From assembly GCF_003854895.1 (NCBI RefSeq), contig NZ_CP033966.1, forward strand, positions 3,782,001 to 3,846,000: DNA of 64,000 bases, written 5' to 3'. Of the stretch, positions 7,986 to 18,079 are shown piece after piece. The position numbers and the translations under genes are program-made. Position 1 is the first letter of the stretch; the number at the start of each line of letters is the position of its first letter. The notes beneath the pieces were generated by a model. That model saw nothing but the letters and a program-made list of their open reading frames with translations. It was not told the origin of the DNA and did not search any database. This DNA comes from Pigmentiphaga sp. H8. Lineage in GTDB: Bacteria > Pseudomonadota > Gammaproteobacteria > Burkholderiales > Burkholderiaceae_B.

Positions 7986-9399
7986 CGCCACCGCCAGCCT
8001 GGCCCGCTTCGTCCAAGGCTGCACCGCCCGCGTGCGCACGGCGGCGCCCGTGGCCGCATCGGGACGCCTGACGCGCGTGGCCGGCCTGGTCATGGAGGCC
8101 GTGGGCCTGAAGCTGCCGGTGGGCAGCACCTGCCGAATCATGCAGGCCCACGGCCGCGCCGCCGAAGCCGAAGTGGTGGGCTTCAACGGCGAACGGCTGT
8201 TCCTGATGCCCTCCAGCGAGGTGCATGGCCTGACGGCGGGATCGCTGGTCATGCCGCTGGAACCGCAGCGCGCCGCCCCCGCCTACCCGCCGGCCGACGC
8301 CGCCGCCGGATCGGACCTGCCGGCCGAGGAAATCACCAAGCACCTGCCCGTCGGCGACGCGCTGCTGGGGCGCGTGGTGGACGGCGCCGGGCATCCGCTC
8401 GACCGCCTGGGCCCGATCACCTCCGCCCAGCGCGCGCCGCTGGCCGCGCGGCCGGTCAACCCCATCGAACGCCAGCCCATCGAGCGCCCCCTGGACGTGG
8501 GCGTGCGCGCCATCAATGCCATGCTGACGGTGGGGCGAGGACAGCGCATGGGCCTGTTCGCCGGTTCCGGAGTCGGCAAGAGCGTGCTGCTGGGCATGAT
8601 GGCGCGCTACACCGAGGCCGACGTGACCGTGGTCGGCCTGATCGGCGAACGCGGCCGCGAGGTCAAGGAATTCATCGACCACATTCTCGGCCCGGAGGGG
8701 TTGGCGCGATCGGTCGTCGTCGCGGCGCCCGCCGATGCCGCGCCGCTGATGCGCCTGCAGGGTGCCGCCTACGCCACGGTGCTGGCCGAGCATTTCCGCG
8801 ACCAGGGCAAGAACGTGCTGCTGATCATGGATTCGCTCACGCGCTACGCGATGGCGCAGCGAGAGATCGCACTGGCCATCGGCGAGCCGCCCGCCACCAA
8901 GGGCTACCCGCCGTCGGTGTTCGCCAAGCTGCCCGCGCTGGTAGAACGCGCGGGCAACGGCACGCACGGCGCCGGCTCGATCACCGCGTTCTACACGGTC
9001 CTGACCGAAGGCGACGACCAGCAGGATCCGATCGCCGATTCGGCCCGCGCCATCCTGGACGGCCATATCGTGCTCAACCGGACGCTGGCCGACACCGGCC
9101 ACTATCCCGCGATCGACATCGAGCAATCGATCTCGCGGGCCATGCACAACATCGTCGATGCTCAGCAGCAGCGCCATGCGCGCACGCTGAAAAAACTGTT
9201 CTCGCGCTACCAGCGCTCGCGCGACCTGATCCAGGTGGGCGCCTACGTGCCGGGCACCGACCCCGAACTCGACCAGGCCATCTCCGCGCACGCCACCATC
9301 GGCAATTTCCTGCAGCAGGACATGCAGGACCGCGCGCCCTATGCCGACAGCCTGACCCTGATGACCGCCATCGCCGAACACTTCGGCGCCGACACCTGA
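7978..9399 (+). CDS. fliI: Flagellum-specific export ATPase FliI
   Basis: FliI is the F1-beta-like ATPase that unloads chaperones and drives the first steps of flagellar export. I take GTG at 7978 as the start, giving 473 residues and an 8-base overlap with fliH. Upstream in-frame codons fall inside fliH and give an unrelated Arg/Pro-rich extension. A Walker A motif, GSGVGKS, lies at about residues 196-202, and a Walker B LLIMDSLTRYAM at about 280. The region GEPPATKGYPPSVFAKLP and the C-terminal ISRAMHNIVDAQQQ are characteristic of FliI/SctN. It acts in the cytoplasm with FliH and FliJ. Confidence 0.97.
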   Translation: MHDATASLARFVQGCTARVRTAAPVAASGRLTRVAGLVMEAVGLKLPVGSTCRIMQAHGRAAEAEVVGFNGERLFLMPSSEVHGLTAGSLVMPLEPQRAAPAYPPADAAAGSDLPAEEITKHLPVGDALLGRVVDGAGHPLDRLGPITSAQRAPLAARPVNPIERQPIERPLDVGVRAINAMLTVGRGQRMGLFAGSGVGKSVLLGMMARYTEADVTVVGLIGERGREVKEFIDHILGPEGLARSVVVAAPADAAPLMRLQGAAYATVLAEHFRDQGKNVLLIMDSLTRYAMAQREIALAIGEPPATKGYPPSVFAKLPALVERAGNGTHGAGSITAFYTVLTEGDDQQDPIADSARAILDGHIVLNRTLADTGHYPAIDIEQSISRAMHNIVDAQQQRHARTLKKLFSRYQRSRDLIQVGAYVPGTDPELDQAISAHATIGNFLQQDMQDRAPYADSLTLMTAIAEHFGADT

Positions 9400-9418
9400 T
9401 CCGCCCCAGAGGCCCGCC

Positions 9419-9874
9419 ATGACGTCCACCACCACGCTCGCCACGCTGATCGAACTTGCGGAAGGCCGCAAGAACAAGGCCGCCCAGGAGTTCGCCCAGG
9501 CCGCCGCGGCACACTCGCGTGCCCGCGAGCGCCTGGTGCTGATCGAGAACTACCGGTCGGACTACGAATCGCGCATGCGCAACCAGACCGGCATCGGCCT
9601 GGACGGCACGCTGGTCGGCAACTACGCCCGCTTCATCCAGCAACTGACCGAGGCCGTCGAGCAGCAGGCGCAGGAGGTCGAGCGCTGCACCGGCCACATG
9701 AACGCGATGCGGGCGGCGTTCTTCGACGAGGAACGCAAGCTCAAGTCCCTGGAAATCCTGGCCCAGCGGGAAACCCAGCGCCAGGAATCGACCGAGGCCA
9801 GGCGCGTGCAGAAGCAGATCGACGAATTCGCCAGCCGCCGTCACTACGGCACCCCGACGGGATACGCGATATGA
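9419..9874 (+). CDS. fliJ: Flagellar export chaperone/stalk protein FliJ
   Basis: FliJ is a small antiparallel coiled-coil protein that inserts in the FliI hexamer like the gamma subunit of F1 and links it to FlhA. The product is 151 residues, almost entirely charged helix with heptad-like spacing, including LIELAEGRKNKAAQEFAQAA near the start and KSLEILAQRETQRQESTEAR near the end. The pattern and length (about 145-150) fit FliJ well, though primary sequence is poorly conserved in this family. The gene follows fliI by 19 bases and overlaps the fliK ATG by four. Confidence 0.92.
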   Translation: MTSTTTLATLIELAEGRKNKAAQEFAQAAAAHSRARERLVLIENYRSDYESRMRNQTGIGLDGTLVGNYARFIQQLTEAVEQQAQEVERCTGHMNAMRAAFFDEERKLKSLEILAQRETQRQESTEARRVQKQIDEFASRRHYGTPTGYAI

Positions 9875-11007
9875 ACGCGCTTCCCGTCTCGTTCGCCCAG
9901 CCCGCCGTTCCGCCCTCGCCCGCTCCGGCCGGATCCGGCGACGGCGCGCCTGGCGGCCGTCCCTTCGAGGACATGCTCGCGGCGGCGTCCCGGCCTCCGG
10001 AATCCACCAGGACCGACACCCCGGCGCAGGCCGAAGCGACGGATGCCGAGGCGCCCAGCGGCCAGGACGGCGCCGATCCCACGGTTGCACCGGACCAGCC
10101 CTGGCTGTCGCAGTGGGCCAGCTACCTCGCGCCGCCCGCCGCCACGTCCGTGGACACGGCCCCTGCGCCGGACGGCGCCGCCGATGCCGGCGCTGCCCTG
10201 GCCCCGGCAGCCGCACCGGCATCCGCGACCCCGGCGGATGCGCTCGTCCTGCCGCCCACCGTGGCCGAACAGGATGCCGTCGCCCTGGCGACACCCCCGG
10301 CCGCCGGCGTGACCGCACGCCCCACCGCCACGACGCCCGCCTCCGGCACGGCCCCGGACTCCGCCGGCCGGCGCACGGACCGGACGGCGCCCACGGCTCG
10401 CACCCAGCCGCCGGCGGCTTCCCAGCCGGCCGCCGGGGAGCCCGCGCCCCACGAAGCATCGGCCGGCCCCGCCGGGGTGCTGCAGGCCTCCGCCACGGTT
10501 CCGGTCAACGCCCCGCCGTCCCACCACGCGCCGGCGCCCCCGGTCCGCGGCGAAGCCCCCACCGTGCCGGGCGCGCCAGTGCCGCTGCACGCTGGCGCCT
10601 TGCAGGATCGCATCGACACGGCCTTGCGCTGGATGGCCGGGGGCAACCTGCAAACCGCGCAGTTGCGCGTCGATCCCGAGGCGCTGGGCCCGATCACGAT
10701 CCACCTGCGCCTGGACGGCGACGCCGCCAGCGTGGTGTTCGGAAGCAACCACGAATCGACGCGCCAGGCGCTGGAGAATACGCTGGCCGGCCTCAAGGAC
10801 GCGCTGGCCGCCAACGGCCTGAGCCTGGGCCAGGCTTCGGTCGGCAGCGAGCAGCAGAGCGGCTTCCTGGCCGCCCGCCAGTTCGCCGGACGCGAGGCGC
10901 CCGCGGACCGCGCGCCGCCCACCGGCACCGACGCCTCCAGCCCTGTCGCGGGTGGGGCCGTCCGCGCCACGTCCTCGGGCAACGGCATGGTCGACCTGTA
11001 CGCATGA
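9871..11007 (+). CDS. fliK: Flagellar hook-length control protein FliK
   Basis: FliK is secreted during hook growth and triggers FlhB to switch export from hook to filament proteins. Of 378 residues, the first 240 or so are a low-complexity Ala/Pro/Thr/Gly ruler region. The Flg_hook domain follows at about 245-330, with LQDRIDTALRWMAGGNLQTA, QLRVDPEALGPITIHLRL and TLAGLKDALAANGLSL, the classic FliK C-terminal signature. It ends in a Gly/Ser-rich tail with NGMVDLYA. Its ATG overlaps the fliJ stop. This is the canonical fliK by position; the FliK-like gene at 2208 is a separate gene. Confidence 0.93.
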   Translation: MNALPVSFAQPAVPPSPAPAGSGDGAPGGRPFEDMLAAASRPPESTRTDTPAQAEATDAEAPSGQDGADPTVAPDQPWLSQWASYLAPPAATSVDTAPAPDGAADAGAALAPAAAPASATPADALVLPPTVAEQDAVALATPPAAGVTARPTATTPASGTAPDSAGRRTDRTAPTARTQPPAASQPAAGEPAPHEASAGPAGVLQASATVPVNAPPSHHAPAPPVRGEAPTVPGAPVPLHAGALQDRIDTALRWMAGGNLQTAQLRVDPEALGPITIHLRLDGDAASVVFGSNHESTRQALENTLAGLKDALAANGLSLGQASVGSEQQSGFLAARQFAGREAPADRAPPTGTDASSPVAGGAVRATSSGNGMVDLYA

Positions 11008-11135
11008 CACCGGCATCGGCCGGCCAACTGCAGGATTTCCCCTGCTGTTCGACCGATCATTGCCGGCCCGTGTCTGGATAATGCAACCTGGGGACAGTTC
11101 GCTGCCCTTTCCCACCGACTCCGGAGATGTTGTTC

Positions 11136-11675
11136 ATGGCCGAGGCCATTGTTCCTGTGAAACGCGCCCGCACCTGGATTTTCGTGCTGGGCGGACTCGT
11201 ACTGCTGGTCGTGATCGCGGCCATGGCCGCGCTGCTGCTCGTCCACAACAAGCAACTGGCCAACTTCGAGACCTACAGCTACGCCGGATCGCAACAGGGA
11301 GACGACGCCTCCCAGCCCGCATCCCCCGCCGCGCCGGCCGCGGCCGCGCCCGCGAGCTCGGGCAAGCACGTCTTCACGGCCCTGGACCTGTTCACCGCCA
11401 ACCTGGCCGAACGCGACAACGACCGCTTCGCGCAGGTAGGCGTCGTGATCGAAGTGGGCGACGCCAAGGCGGGCGCCGCCCTGACCTCGGTCATTCCCCC
11501 CATCCGCAGCGAAATCCTGCTGCTGCTGAGCGCCAAGTCCGCCGACGAACTGCTCAGCCTGAAGGGCAAGCAGGCCCTGGCCGCGCAGATCCTCGACATC
11601 GCGCGCAAATACATCGCGCCGGAGTTCCGCACCAGCGTCTATGCCGCGCACTTCTCCAGTTTCGTGATCCAGTAG
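11136..11675 (+). CDS. fliL: Flagellar basal body-associated protein FliL
   Basis: FliL is a single-pass inner membrane protein whose periplasmic stomatin-like domain surrounds or supports the stators. The product is 179 residues from the ATG at 11136, chosen because GGAG at 11123-11126 is nine bases away. The ATG at 11127 lies directly against that site. A cytoplasmic VKRARTW segment leads into one membrane helix (about 13-36). An Ala/Pro/Ser linker follows, then a domain with FTANLAERDNDRFAQVGVVIEV, PPIRSEILLLLSAKSADEL and a C-terminal VYAAHFSSFVIQ that is typical of FliL. It starts the second half of the operon, 128 bases after fliK. Confidence 0.93.
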   Translation: MAEAIVPVKRARTWIFVLGGLVLLVVIAAMAALLLVHNKQLANFETYSYAGSQQGDDASQPASPAAPAAAAPASSGKHVFTALDLFTANLAERDNDRFAQVGVVIEVGDAKAGAALTSVIPPIRSEILLLLSAKSADELLSLKGKQALAAQILDIARKYIAPEFRTSVYAAHFSSFVIQ

Positions 11676-11734
11676 ATCCTGTTGCGCCGTGACGCCGATG
11701 ACGCATCCCCACGACGCCGCCCGGAGCGCCCACG

Positions 11735-12748
11735 ATGGCCGGTGAATTCCTCTCGCAAGACGAAGTCGATGCCCTGCTGCGAGGCGTCACCGGCGAGCAC
11801 GATGACCAGCCCAAGGAGGAAGTGCCCGCCGGCGGCATACGCCCCTACAACCTGGCCAAGCAGGAACGGATCGTGCGCGGCCGCATGCCGTCGCTCGAGA
11901 TCATCCACGATCGCTTCGGCCGCCTGCTGCGCGTGGGACTGTTCAACTTCCTGCGGCGCAATCCCGAGATCTCGGTCGGTCCGGTGCGGCTGGTCAAGTA
12001 CAGCGAATTCCTGCGCAACATCGTCGTCCCGACCAACCTGAACATCGTCTCGCTCAAGCCCCTGCGGGGCAATGCCCTGTTCATCTTCGAACCGCGGCTG
12101 GTGTTCTCGGTCATCGACAACCTGTTCGGCGGCGACGGCCGCTATCACACCCGGGTCGAGGGGCGCGACTTCACCGCCACCGAGCAGCGCATCATCCAGC
12201 GCATGCTGGCGGTGGTGCTGGACGAATACGCCAAGGCGTGGGCCGCCGTCCACACCATGCACTTCGAATACCAGCGCGCCGAGATGCACACGCAGTTCGC
12301 CAACATCGCCACGCCGTCCGAGATCGTCGTCTGCTCGACCTTCTCGATCGAATTCGGCTCGTCCGGCGGCGACCTGCACATCTGTTTTCCGTACGCATCG
12401 GTCGAGCCCATCCGCGATGCGCTGTACAGCCCCGTCCAGGGCGACCAGATGGAACCCGACAAACGCTGGCTGCGCATGCTGTCCAAGCAGATCCAGTTGG
12501 CCGACGTCGAAATGGTGGTCAACCTGGCCCAGAGCGAACTGGTGTTGCGCGATCTGCTGAACATGCAGAAGGGCGATGTCATCCCGATCGACATCGCCCC
12601 CACGCTGCCCGCCTACGTGGACGGCGTGCCCATATTCGACTGCAAGGTCGGCGTCAGCAACGGGCAGTACGCGATCCGCATCGGCAAGGTGCTGGCCACC
12701 CTGCAATCGGAAAACCAGTTAGGAGATGAGAATGGAAGCGGATCCTGA
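11735..12748 (+). CDS. fliM: Flagellar motor switch protein FliM
   Basis: FliM binds phosphorylated CheY and forms the middle of the C ring. The 337-residue product begins with the CheY-P-binding peptide EFLSQDEVDALLRGV. The middle CheC-like domain includes VFSVIDNLFGGDGRYHTRVEG, a hallmark of FliM. The C-terminal SpoA domain (about 255-325) interacts with FliN. The gene starts 59 bases after fliL and overlaps fliN by 17 bases. Length matches the family (about 330). Confidence 0.97.
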   Translation: MAGEFLSQDEVDALLRGVTGEHDDQPKEEVPAGGIRPYNLAKQERIVRGRMPSLEIIHDRFGRLLRVGLFNFLRRNPEISVGPVRLVKYSEFLRNIVVPTNLNIVSLKPLRGNALFIFEPRLVFSVIDNLFGGDGRYHTRVEGRDFTATEQRIIQRMLAVVLDEYAKAWAAVHTMHFEYQRAEMHTQFANIATPSEIVVCSTFSIEFGSSGGDLHICFPYASVEPIRDALYSPVQGDQMEPDKRWLRMLSKQIQLADVEMVVNLAQSELVLRDLLNMQKGDVIPIDIAPTLPAYVDGVPIFDCKVGVSNGQYAIRIGKVLATLQSENQLGDENGSGS

Positions 12749-13154
12749 ACACCTGCCCGAGTCGCCCGGCGCCACGGCCGACGACGACTGGGCCGCGGCG
12801 CTGGCCGAGCAGTCGCAGGCCAGCGCGGCCGCGCGCCCCGCCGACGAGCTGTTCGAACAGTTCACCCCCGGCGGCGAGACGTCCAGGACGGTCAACGACA
12901 TCGAGATCATCATGGACATCCCGGTCACCCTGACCGTGGAACTGGGCCGCACCCGCATCCCCATCAAGCAGATCCTGCAACTGGCGCAGGGTTCGGTGGT
13001 GGAACTCGACGGCCTGGCCGGCGAACCCATGGACGTGATGGTCAACGGCTGCCTGATCGCCCAGGGCGAGGTGGTCGTGGTCAACGACAAATTCGGCATC
13101 CGGCTGACCGACATCGTCACGCCGTCCGAGCGGCTGCGCCGCCTCAACCGCTAG
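12732..13154 (+). CDS. fliN: Flagellar motor switch protein FliN
   Basis: FliN forms the base of the C ring and docks FliH/FliI. I choose ATG 12732 because TAGGAG ends six bases before it; ATG 12726 is directly adjacent to that site. The product is 140 residues, with an acidic, Ala-rich N-terminal tail and a SpoA domain carrying the hallmark segments IPVTLTVELGRTRIPIKQIL, LAQGSVVELDGLAGEPMDV and IAQGEVVVVNDKFGIRLTDI. It is coupled to fliM by the 17-base overlap and followed by fliO after seven bases. Confidence 0.97.
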   Translation: MEADPEHLPESPGATADDDWAAALAEQSQASAAARPADELFEQFTPGGETSRTVNDIEIIMDIPVTLTVELGRTRIPIKQILQLAQGSVVELDGLAGEPMDVMVNGCLIAQGEVVVVNDKFGIRLTDIVTPSERLRRLNR

Positions 13155-13161
13155 CCGCCCC

Positions 13162-13497
13162 ATGATTGCCCCCGGTTCGACCCTGCAAACCGTGCTGGCG
13201 CTGATCGCCGTGCTGGCGCTGATCATGGCTTGCGCCTGGCTGCTGCGGCGCGTGCAGCGCCCCCAGGCGGGCAGCGGCCATCCGCTGCGGCTGCGCGGCC
13301 AGTTGATGGTCGGGCCGCGCGAACGCGTCGTCCTGATCGAGATCGCGGACCAATGGATCGTTGCCGGCGTCTCGGCCGGCAACGTCCGGCCGCTGGCCGT
13401 GCTGCCGCGCCCCGGCGACGCGGCCCCCGCGGAATCCGCCGCGGCCGCCCCGCTGCCCGACTTCCGCACGCTCCTGGCCCGCTTCGGCAAGCAATGA
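13162..13497 (+). CDS. fliO: Flagellar export gate assembly protein FliO
   Basis: FliO helps FliP oligomerise during assembly of the export gate. The 111-residue product has one N-terminal membrane helix (about 7-30, LQTVLALIAVLALIMACAWLL). A small cytoplasmic domain follows with LRLRGQLMVGPRERVVLIEI and DQWIVAGVSAGNVRPLAVLP, the typical FliO beta-rich motif. Its stop overlaps the fliP start. The sequence fits FliO and its position between fliN and fliP is decisive. Confidence 0.92.
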   Translation: MIAPGSTLQTVLALIAVLALIMACAWLLRRVQRPQAGSGHPLRLRGQLMVGPRERVVLIEIADQWIVAGVSAGNVRPLAVLPRPGDAAPAESAAAAPLPDFRTLLARFGKQ

Positions 13498-14240
13498 TGC
13501 GCGCGCTTGTGCTTCCCATCGCCCTGCTCCTGCTGCTGGCCGCCGGCGGCGTCCATGCGCAGGAAGCCGGCATCCCGGCCCTGACCAGCAGCCCCGGCCC
13601 GGGCGGCGCCACCACCTGGTCGCTGTCGCTGCAAACGCTGCTGGTGCTGTCGGCGCTGAGCTTCCTGCCGGCCGTGCTGCTGATGATGACCAGCTTCACG
13701 CGCATCATCATCGTGCTCTCGCTGCTGCGCAGCGCGCTGGGCCTGCAAGGCTCGCCGCCCAACATGGTGCTGATCGGGCTGGCGCTGTTCATGACCCTGT
13801 TCATCATGACGCCCACGCTCGACAAGGTCTATACCGAGGCCTACCAGCCCTTCGACAGCAAGCAGATCGATTTCCGGGAAGCCGTGGACAAGGCCCAGCG
13901 GCCGATGAAGGACTTCATGCTCAGGCAGACCCGGGAGTCCGACCTGGCGCTGTTCATGCGCCTGGCCGGCACGCCGCCGGTATCCGAGGCGGCCCAGCTG
14001 CCGCTGCGGGTGGTGGTGCCCGCCTTCGTGACCAGCGAACTGAAGACCGCCTTCCAGATCGGCTTCATGGTCTTCCTGCCCTTCCTGGTCATCGACCTGG
14101 TCGTCTCCAGCGTGCTGATGTCCATGGGCATGATGATGCTGTCCCCGGTGCTGATCTCGTTGCCTTTCAAGCTCATGCTCTTCGTCCTGGCCGACGGCTG
14201 GAACCTGCTGATCGGCAGCCTGGTGGCCAGCTTCCGATGA
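13494..14240 (+). CDS. fliP: Flagellar export gate protein FliP
   Basis: FliP forms the pentameric core of the export gate with FliQ and FliR. The product is 248 residues; two adjacent ATGs (13494, 13497) are possible starts. A cleavable signal peptide is seen (LVLPIALLLLLAAGGVHAQ), as usual for FliP. Membrane helices follow, with the conserved SFTRIIIVLSLLRSALGLQ and PPNMVLIGLALFMTLFIMTP, a periplasmic helical part, and the C-terminal FQIGFMVFLPFLVIDLVVSS and SMGMMMLSPVLISLPFKLM. Overlap with fliO indicates coupling. Confidence 0.97.
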   Translation: MMRALVLPIALLLLLAAGGVHAQEAGIPALTSSPGPGGATTWSLSLQTLLVLSALSFLPAVLLMMTSFTRIIIVLSLLRSALGLQGSPPNMVLIGLALFMTLFIMTPTLDKVYTEAYQPFDSKQIDFREAVDKAQRPMKDFMLRQTRESDLALFMRLAGTPPVSEAAQLPLRVVVPAFVTSELKTAFQIGFMVFLPFLVIDLVVSSVLMSMGMMMLSPVLISLPFKLMLFVLADGWNLLIGSLVASFR

Positions 14241-14283
14241 ACCATCTCCCGCCGTGCTCCGCACACCCGTCCGAAGGCCACCC

Positions 14284-14556
14284 ATGAACAGTACCGCCGG
14301 CATCCTGACCCTGGCGCAAGAGGCGGTGCAGATCGCCCTTTATCTTGCCGCCCCGCTGCTGCTGTCAGCCCTGGTCGTGGGCCTGGTCATCAGCGTGCTG
14401 CAGGCCGCGACCCAGATCAACGAAATGACGCTGTCCTTCGTGCCCAAGCTGGTCGCCATCTTCGCCGCCGCGCTGATCGCCGGCCCATGGATGCTGTCGA
14501 TGATGACCGACTACATCCGGCGGCTGTTCGAGAACATTCCCTTCATGCTCGGCTGA
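14284..14556 (+). CDS. fliQ: Flagellar export gate protein FliQ
   Basis: FliQ wraps around the FliP/FliR core of the export gate. The 90-residue product has two membrane helices (about 17-38 and 52-72) separated by the conserved cytoplasmic loop VLQAATQINEMTLSFVPK, which is nearly invariant in FliQ/SctS proteins. ATG 14284 gives the standard length; the upstream in-frame start at 14254 would add ten residues unlike the family. It follows fliP by 43 bases and precedes fliR by 12. Confidence 0.97.
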   Translation: MNSTAGILTLAQEAVQIALYLAAPLLLSALVVGLVISVLQAATQINEMTLSFVPKLVAIFAAALIAGPWMLSMMTDYIRRLFENIPFMLG

Positions 14557-14568
14557 GCTGCGCCGTCC

Positions 14569-15342
14569 GTGCTCAGCTTCACCGACGCCGACATCCACGC
14601 CGCGATCGCGGCGCTGCTGTGGCCCTTCGTGCGCGCCCTGGCGCTGGTGCAGACCGCGCCGGTGTTCGGGCATCGCGCCGTGCCCCAGCGGGTCAAGGTC
14701 GGCCTGGCGCTCCTGATCTCCTTCCTGGTCGCCCCCGCCGTGCCCGCCGCGCCGGTGGACGCGTTCTCCGGGACCGGCCTGCTGCTGCTCCTGCAGCAGA
14801 TCATCGTGGGCGCGGCCATGGGTTTCGGCCTGCGCGCGGTCTTCGCCGCCTTCGAACTGGCGGGCGACCTGGTGGGATTGCAGATGGGCCTGGGCTTCGC
14901 TTCCTTCCTGGACCCGCAGCGCGGCGCGCCCTCGCCGCTGCTGGCCAACTTCCTGATGCTGTCGGCCATGCTTGCCTTCCTGGCCACCGACGGCCACCTG
15001 ACGCTGCTGCTGACCTTGGGCGACAGCTTCCGCATCATTCCCGTTTCACCCCATCCGCTGGACAACCTGGACTGGATGCGGCTGGCCAACCTGGGCACCA
15101 TCGTCTTCGCCGGCGGACTCCAGATCGCGCTGCCGGTACTGGCCGCGGTCCTGTCCATCAACATCGCGCTGGGCTTCGTCTCGCGCAGCGCGCCGCAGCT
15201 CAACATCTTCAACCTCGGCTTCGCGGTCACGCTGCTGGCGGGCCTGCTGCTGCTGTGGCTGACTTTCAGCGTGCTGGCCGGCCCCATGGAACGCATCGTG
15301 GGCATCGCCGTGCCTTACTTCAAGACCGCCGTCATACGCTGA
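14569..15342 (+). CDS. fliR: Flagellar export gate protein FliR
   Basis: FliR completes the FliP5-FliQ4-FliR1 export gate. The 257-residue, very hydrophobic product has about six membrane segments. Family motifs include FVRALALVQTAPVFGHRAVPQRVKVGLAL, LLLLLQQIIVGAAMGFGLRAV and FELAGDLVGLQMGLGFASFLDP. A GTG start at 14569 fits the frame and length. This is the last flagellar gene here; flhB, flhA and flhDC are not in the window. It converges on the histidine kinase gene with a 15-base gap and no clear terminator. Confidence 0.96.
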   Translation: MLSFTDADIHAAIAALLWPFVRALALVQTAPVFGHRAVPQRVKVGLALLISFLVAPAVPAAPVDAFSGTGLLLLLQQIIVGAAMGFGLRAVFAAFELAGDLVGLQMGLGFASFLDPQRGAPSPLLANFLMLSAMLAFLATDGHLTLLLTLGDSFRIIPVSPHPLDNLDWMRLANLGTIVFAGGLQIALPVLAAVLSINIALGFVSRSAPQLNIFNLGFAVTLLAGLLLLWLTFSVLAGPMERIVGIAVPYFKTAVIR

Positions 15343-15357
15343 CGGGAACGGTCGGGG

Positions 15358-16855
15358 CTACCAATCCGGCTGTCGCGGCTCGCTGCGCACCCGGCTCAGA
15401 TGGGCACCGATGCGCGGCCCCGGAAACACCAGGCTGATGCGGGTGCCGGCGAACTCCGGACGGCTGCGCAGATCCCAGTGCGCGCCGTGCGCCTCGGCAA
15501 TCTCCTTGACGATGGCCAGTCCCAGCCCGGAGCCCCCGGCCTGCGAATTCTTCGCCCGGTAGAAGGCATCGAAAACCCGCGCCCGGTCCTCGGCCGCGAT
15601 GCCGGGCCCGTCGTCCTCCACGACCAGGCTGGGCGGCGAATCGTTCACGCGCAGCACGATCTCTCCCGGCCCGCCGTGGTAGCGGATGGCATTGTCGATC
15701 AGGTTGCCCAGCAACTGGTCCAGCAGCACCGCGTCGCCATCGATCCAGACCGCCTCGTCCGGCGCGATCAGCACGATCTCGACCTGTGCATGGCGCGCAG
15801 CCGGCACCCAGCGCGCGCCGCACTCGCGCGTCAACTCGGTCAGGTCGATCCGGGCGAAGGTGTCGCGCGAGCGCACGTTGGCATCGATACGCGCCAGCAC
15901 CAGCAATTGCTCGCCGACCCGGATCATGCGGTCGGCGGCGGCCTTGATCCGTTCGGCTCGCTGGCGCACGTCGTCCGGCACCGGACGCGCCAGCATCAAC
16001 TCGGACTCCAGCTTCAGCCCGCTGAGCGGCGTGCGCAACTGGTGCGCCGCATGGCCGATGAAGCGACGCTGCGCGGCCACCGCCTCGTCCAGCCGGCCCA
16101 GCAGCGAATTCGTCTTGGCGATCAGCGGCGTCAGTTCGCTCGGCACGTCGTCGCCGCCTATGGGCTGCAGGTCGTCGATGCTGCGGCTCTCGATCTCGTC
16201 CGACAGCTTGCTGACCGACTCCAGGCCCGAACGGACCGCGGTGACGATGACGAAGCCCAGCAGCGCGATCAGCAGCAACTGCCCCGCCACCAGCACCGAC
16301 AGGATCTCCTCGATGAAACGGCTGCGGGTGTTCAGGGTCTCGGCCATCGCCACTTCGACCAGGTAGTCGTCGACACTGAAATCCAGCGCCACCGCGCGCA
16401 CCGGCAGGCCTTCCACGAGCGAATCGTAGATCGTCGGCACGGCCTTGTTGATGCGGTCGAGCAGCGCGAGCGGCTCGGCCTCGCCATCCGCGGCGCTGTC
16501 CGGATCGTCCACCACCGGCGGCGAAGGCAGGACGGCCGTTCCCGCGATGATCTCGCCATCGACGCTGATGCGGAAATAGGTCCGCTCGTCGGGGTCCGTG
16601 GTCAGGAAGCGGGTGGTATTCCAGGCCGGGTCGAGCTGCGGCCCCTGGGGGGTCATGACGACCTGGCGCGCCAGCGCGCGGGTGGTATCGATCAGCGCGC
16701 GGTCGTGGGACTGGGTGTTGAGCTTGCGGGTCAGGACATAGGTGATGACGCTGTCCATCGTGGCCAGCAGCAGCACGGCGGGCAGCAGCCGCACCAGCAG
16801 GTGCCAGGCCAGCGAGCGCCGGTGCAGGACCCGGGTCTCCGGAGCGGGCCGGGCC

Positions 16856-16872
<17 letters not shown>
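15358..16872 (-). CDS. TctE-like sensor histidine kinase
   Basis: A 504-residue inner-membrane histidine kinase. The N-terminal membrane helix (about 23-42, LLVRLLPAVLLLATMDSVI) is followed by a periplasmic 2CSK_N-type sensor region like that of TctE, then a second membrane helix near 200-222. A HAMP-like linker leads to the DHp domain with the phospho-acceptor His277 in AAHQLRTPLSG, and to an ATPase domain with N box NLIDNAIRYHGG and G boxes VVEDDGPGIA and GSGLGLAIVKEI. Start ATG 16872 overlaps the upstream regulator gene by 17 bases, so the pair is coupled. TctE kinases usually sense tricarboxylates, but no tctCBA operon adjoins it, so the ligand is unknown. Confidence 0.9.
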
Positions 16873-17533
<661 letters not shown>

Positions 17534-17629
17534 ATGACAAAGCGCCGGGGGACCGGCGCAGCCAGAAAGGGGAAAGCCGCTAGGGTAAACCCAGGCGCTG
17601 CCGAAAGCTAGGGCCTGGTCCCCATTCCC

Positions 17630-18064
17630 TTACTTGGCCGCCGGTGGCGGCTCCGGCGTGCTGACGAAGCCGATGCGCTTCATTCCCGAACGGGACGCGT
17701 CGGCCATGACCTGAGCCAGGATCTCGTAGCGGGTGTTCTTGTCCGCGCGCAGGTGCAGCTCGGGCTGCGGCGTGTCCTTGGACACGGTGGCGAAGCGGGC
17801 GGGAAGGTCCTCCAGCGTCACCTCGGCGTCGTTCCAGAACACCTTGCCACTGGCGTCGATCGCCAGGTCGATCTTGGCCGGGTCGGAATCGACCGGCGCC
17901 GAGGTCGCCTGCGGCACGTCGATGCGCACCGCGTGGGACAGCAGCGGTGCCGTGATGATGAAGATGACCAGCAGCACCAGCATCACGTCGATGAGCGGCA
18001 CCATGTTGATCTCGGATTGCGGCGCTCCCGCGCCGCGACCGCTGTTGAAACTGCCGAAAGCCAT
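17630..18064 (-). CDS. exbD: Biopolymer transport protein ExbD
   Basis: ExbD forms the proton-driven motor with ExbB and energises TonB-dependent outer membrane receptors. The 144-residue product has a short cytoplasmic N-terminus, then one membrane helix containing the essential Asp (NMVPLIDVMLVLLVIFIIT, Asp at about residue 26), and a periplasmic domain with SHAVRIDVPQATSAP and LHLRADKNTRYEILAQVMADA. It is the last gene of tonB-exbB-exbD, 15 bases after exbB. Confidence 0.96.
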   Translation of the reverse strand: MAFGSFNSGRGAGAPQSEINMVPLIDVMLVLLVIFIITAPLLSHAVRIDVPQATSAPVDSDPAKIDLAIDASGKVFWNDAEVTLEDLPARFATVSKDTPQPELHLRADKNTRYEILAQVMADASRSGMKRIGFVSTPEPPPAAK

Positions 18065-18079
18065 GGAAGACTCCTAGTC

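Noticed and set aside
4413..9477. Several long antisense frames opposite fliF, fliG, fliH and fliI
   Set aside because: All lie opposite genes with clear flagellar motifs and have low-complexity His/Arg/Gly composition typical of GC-driven shadow frames.
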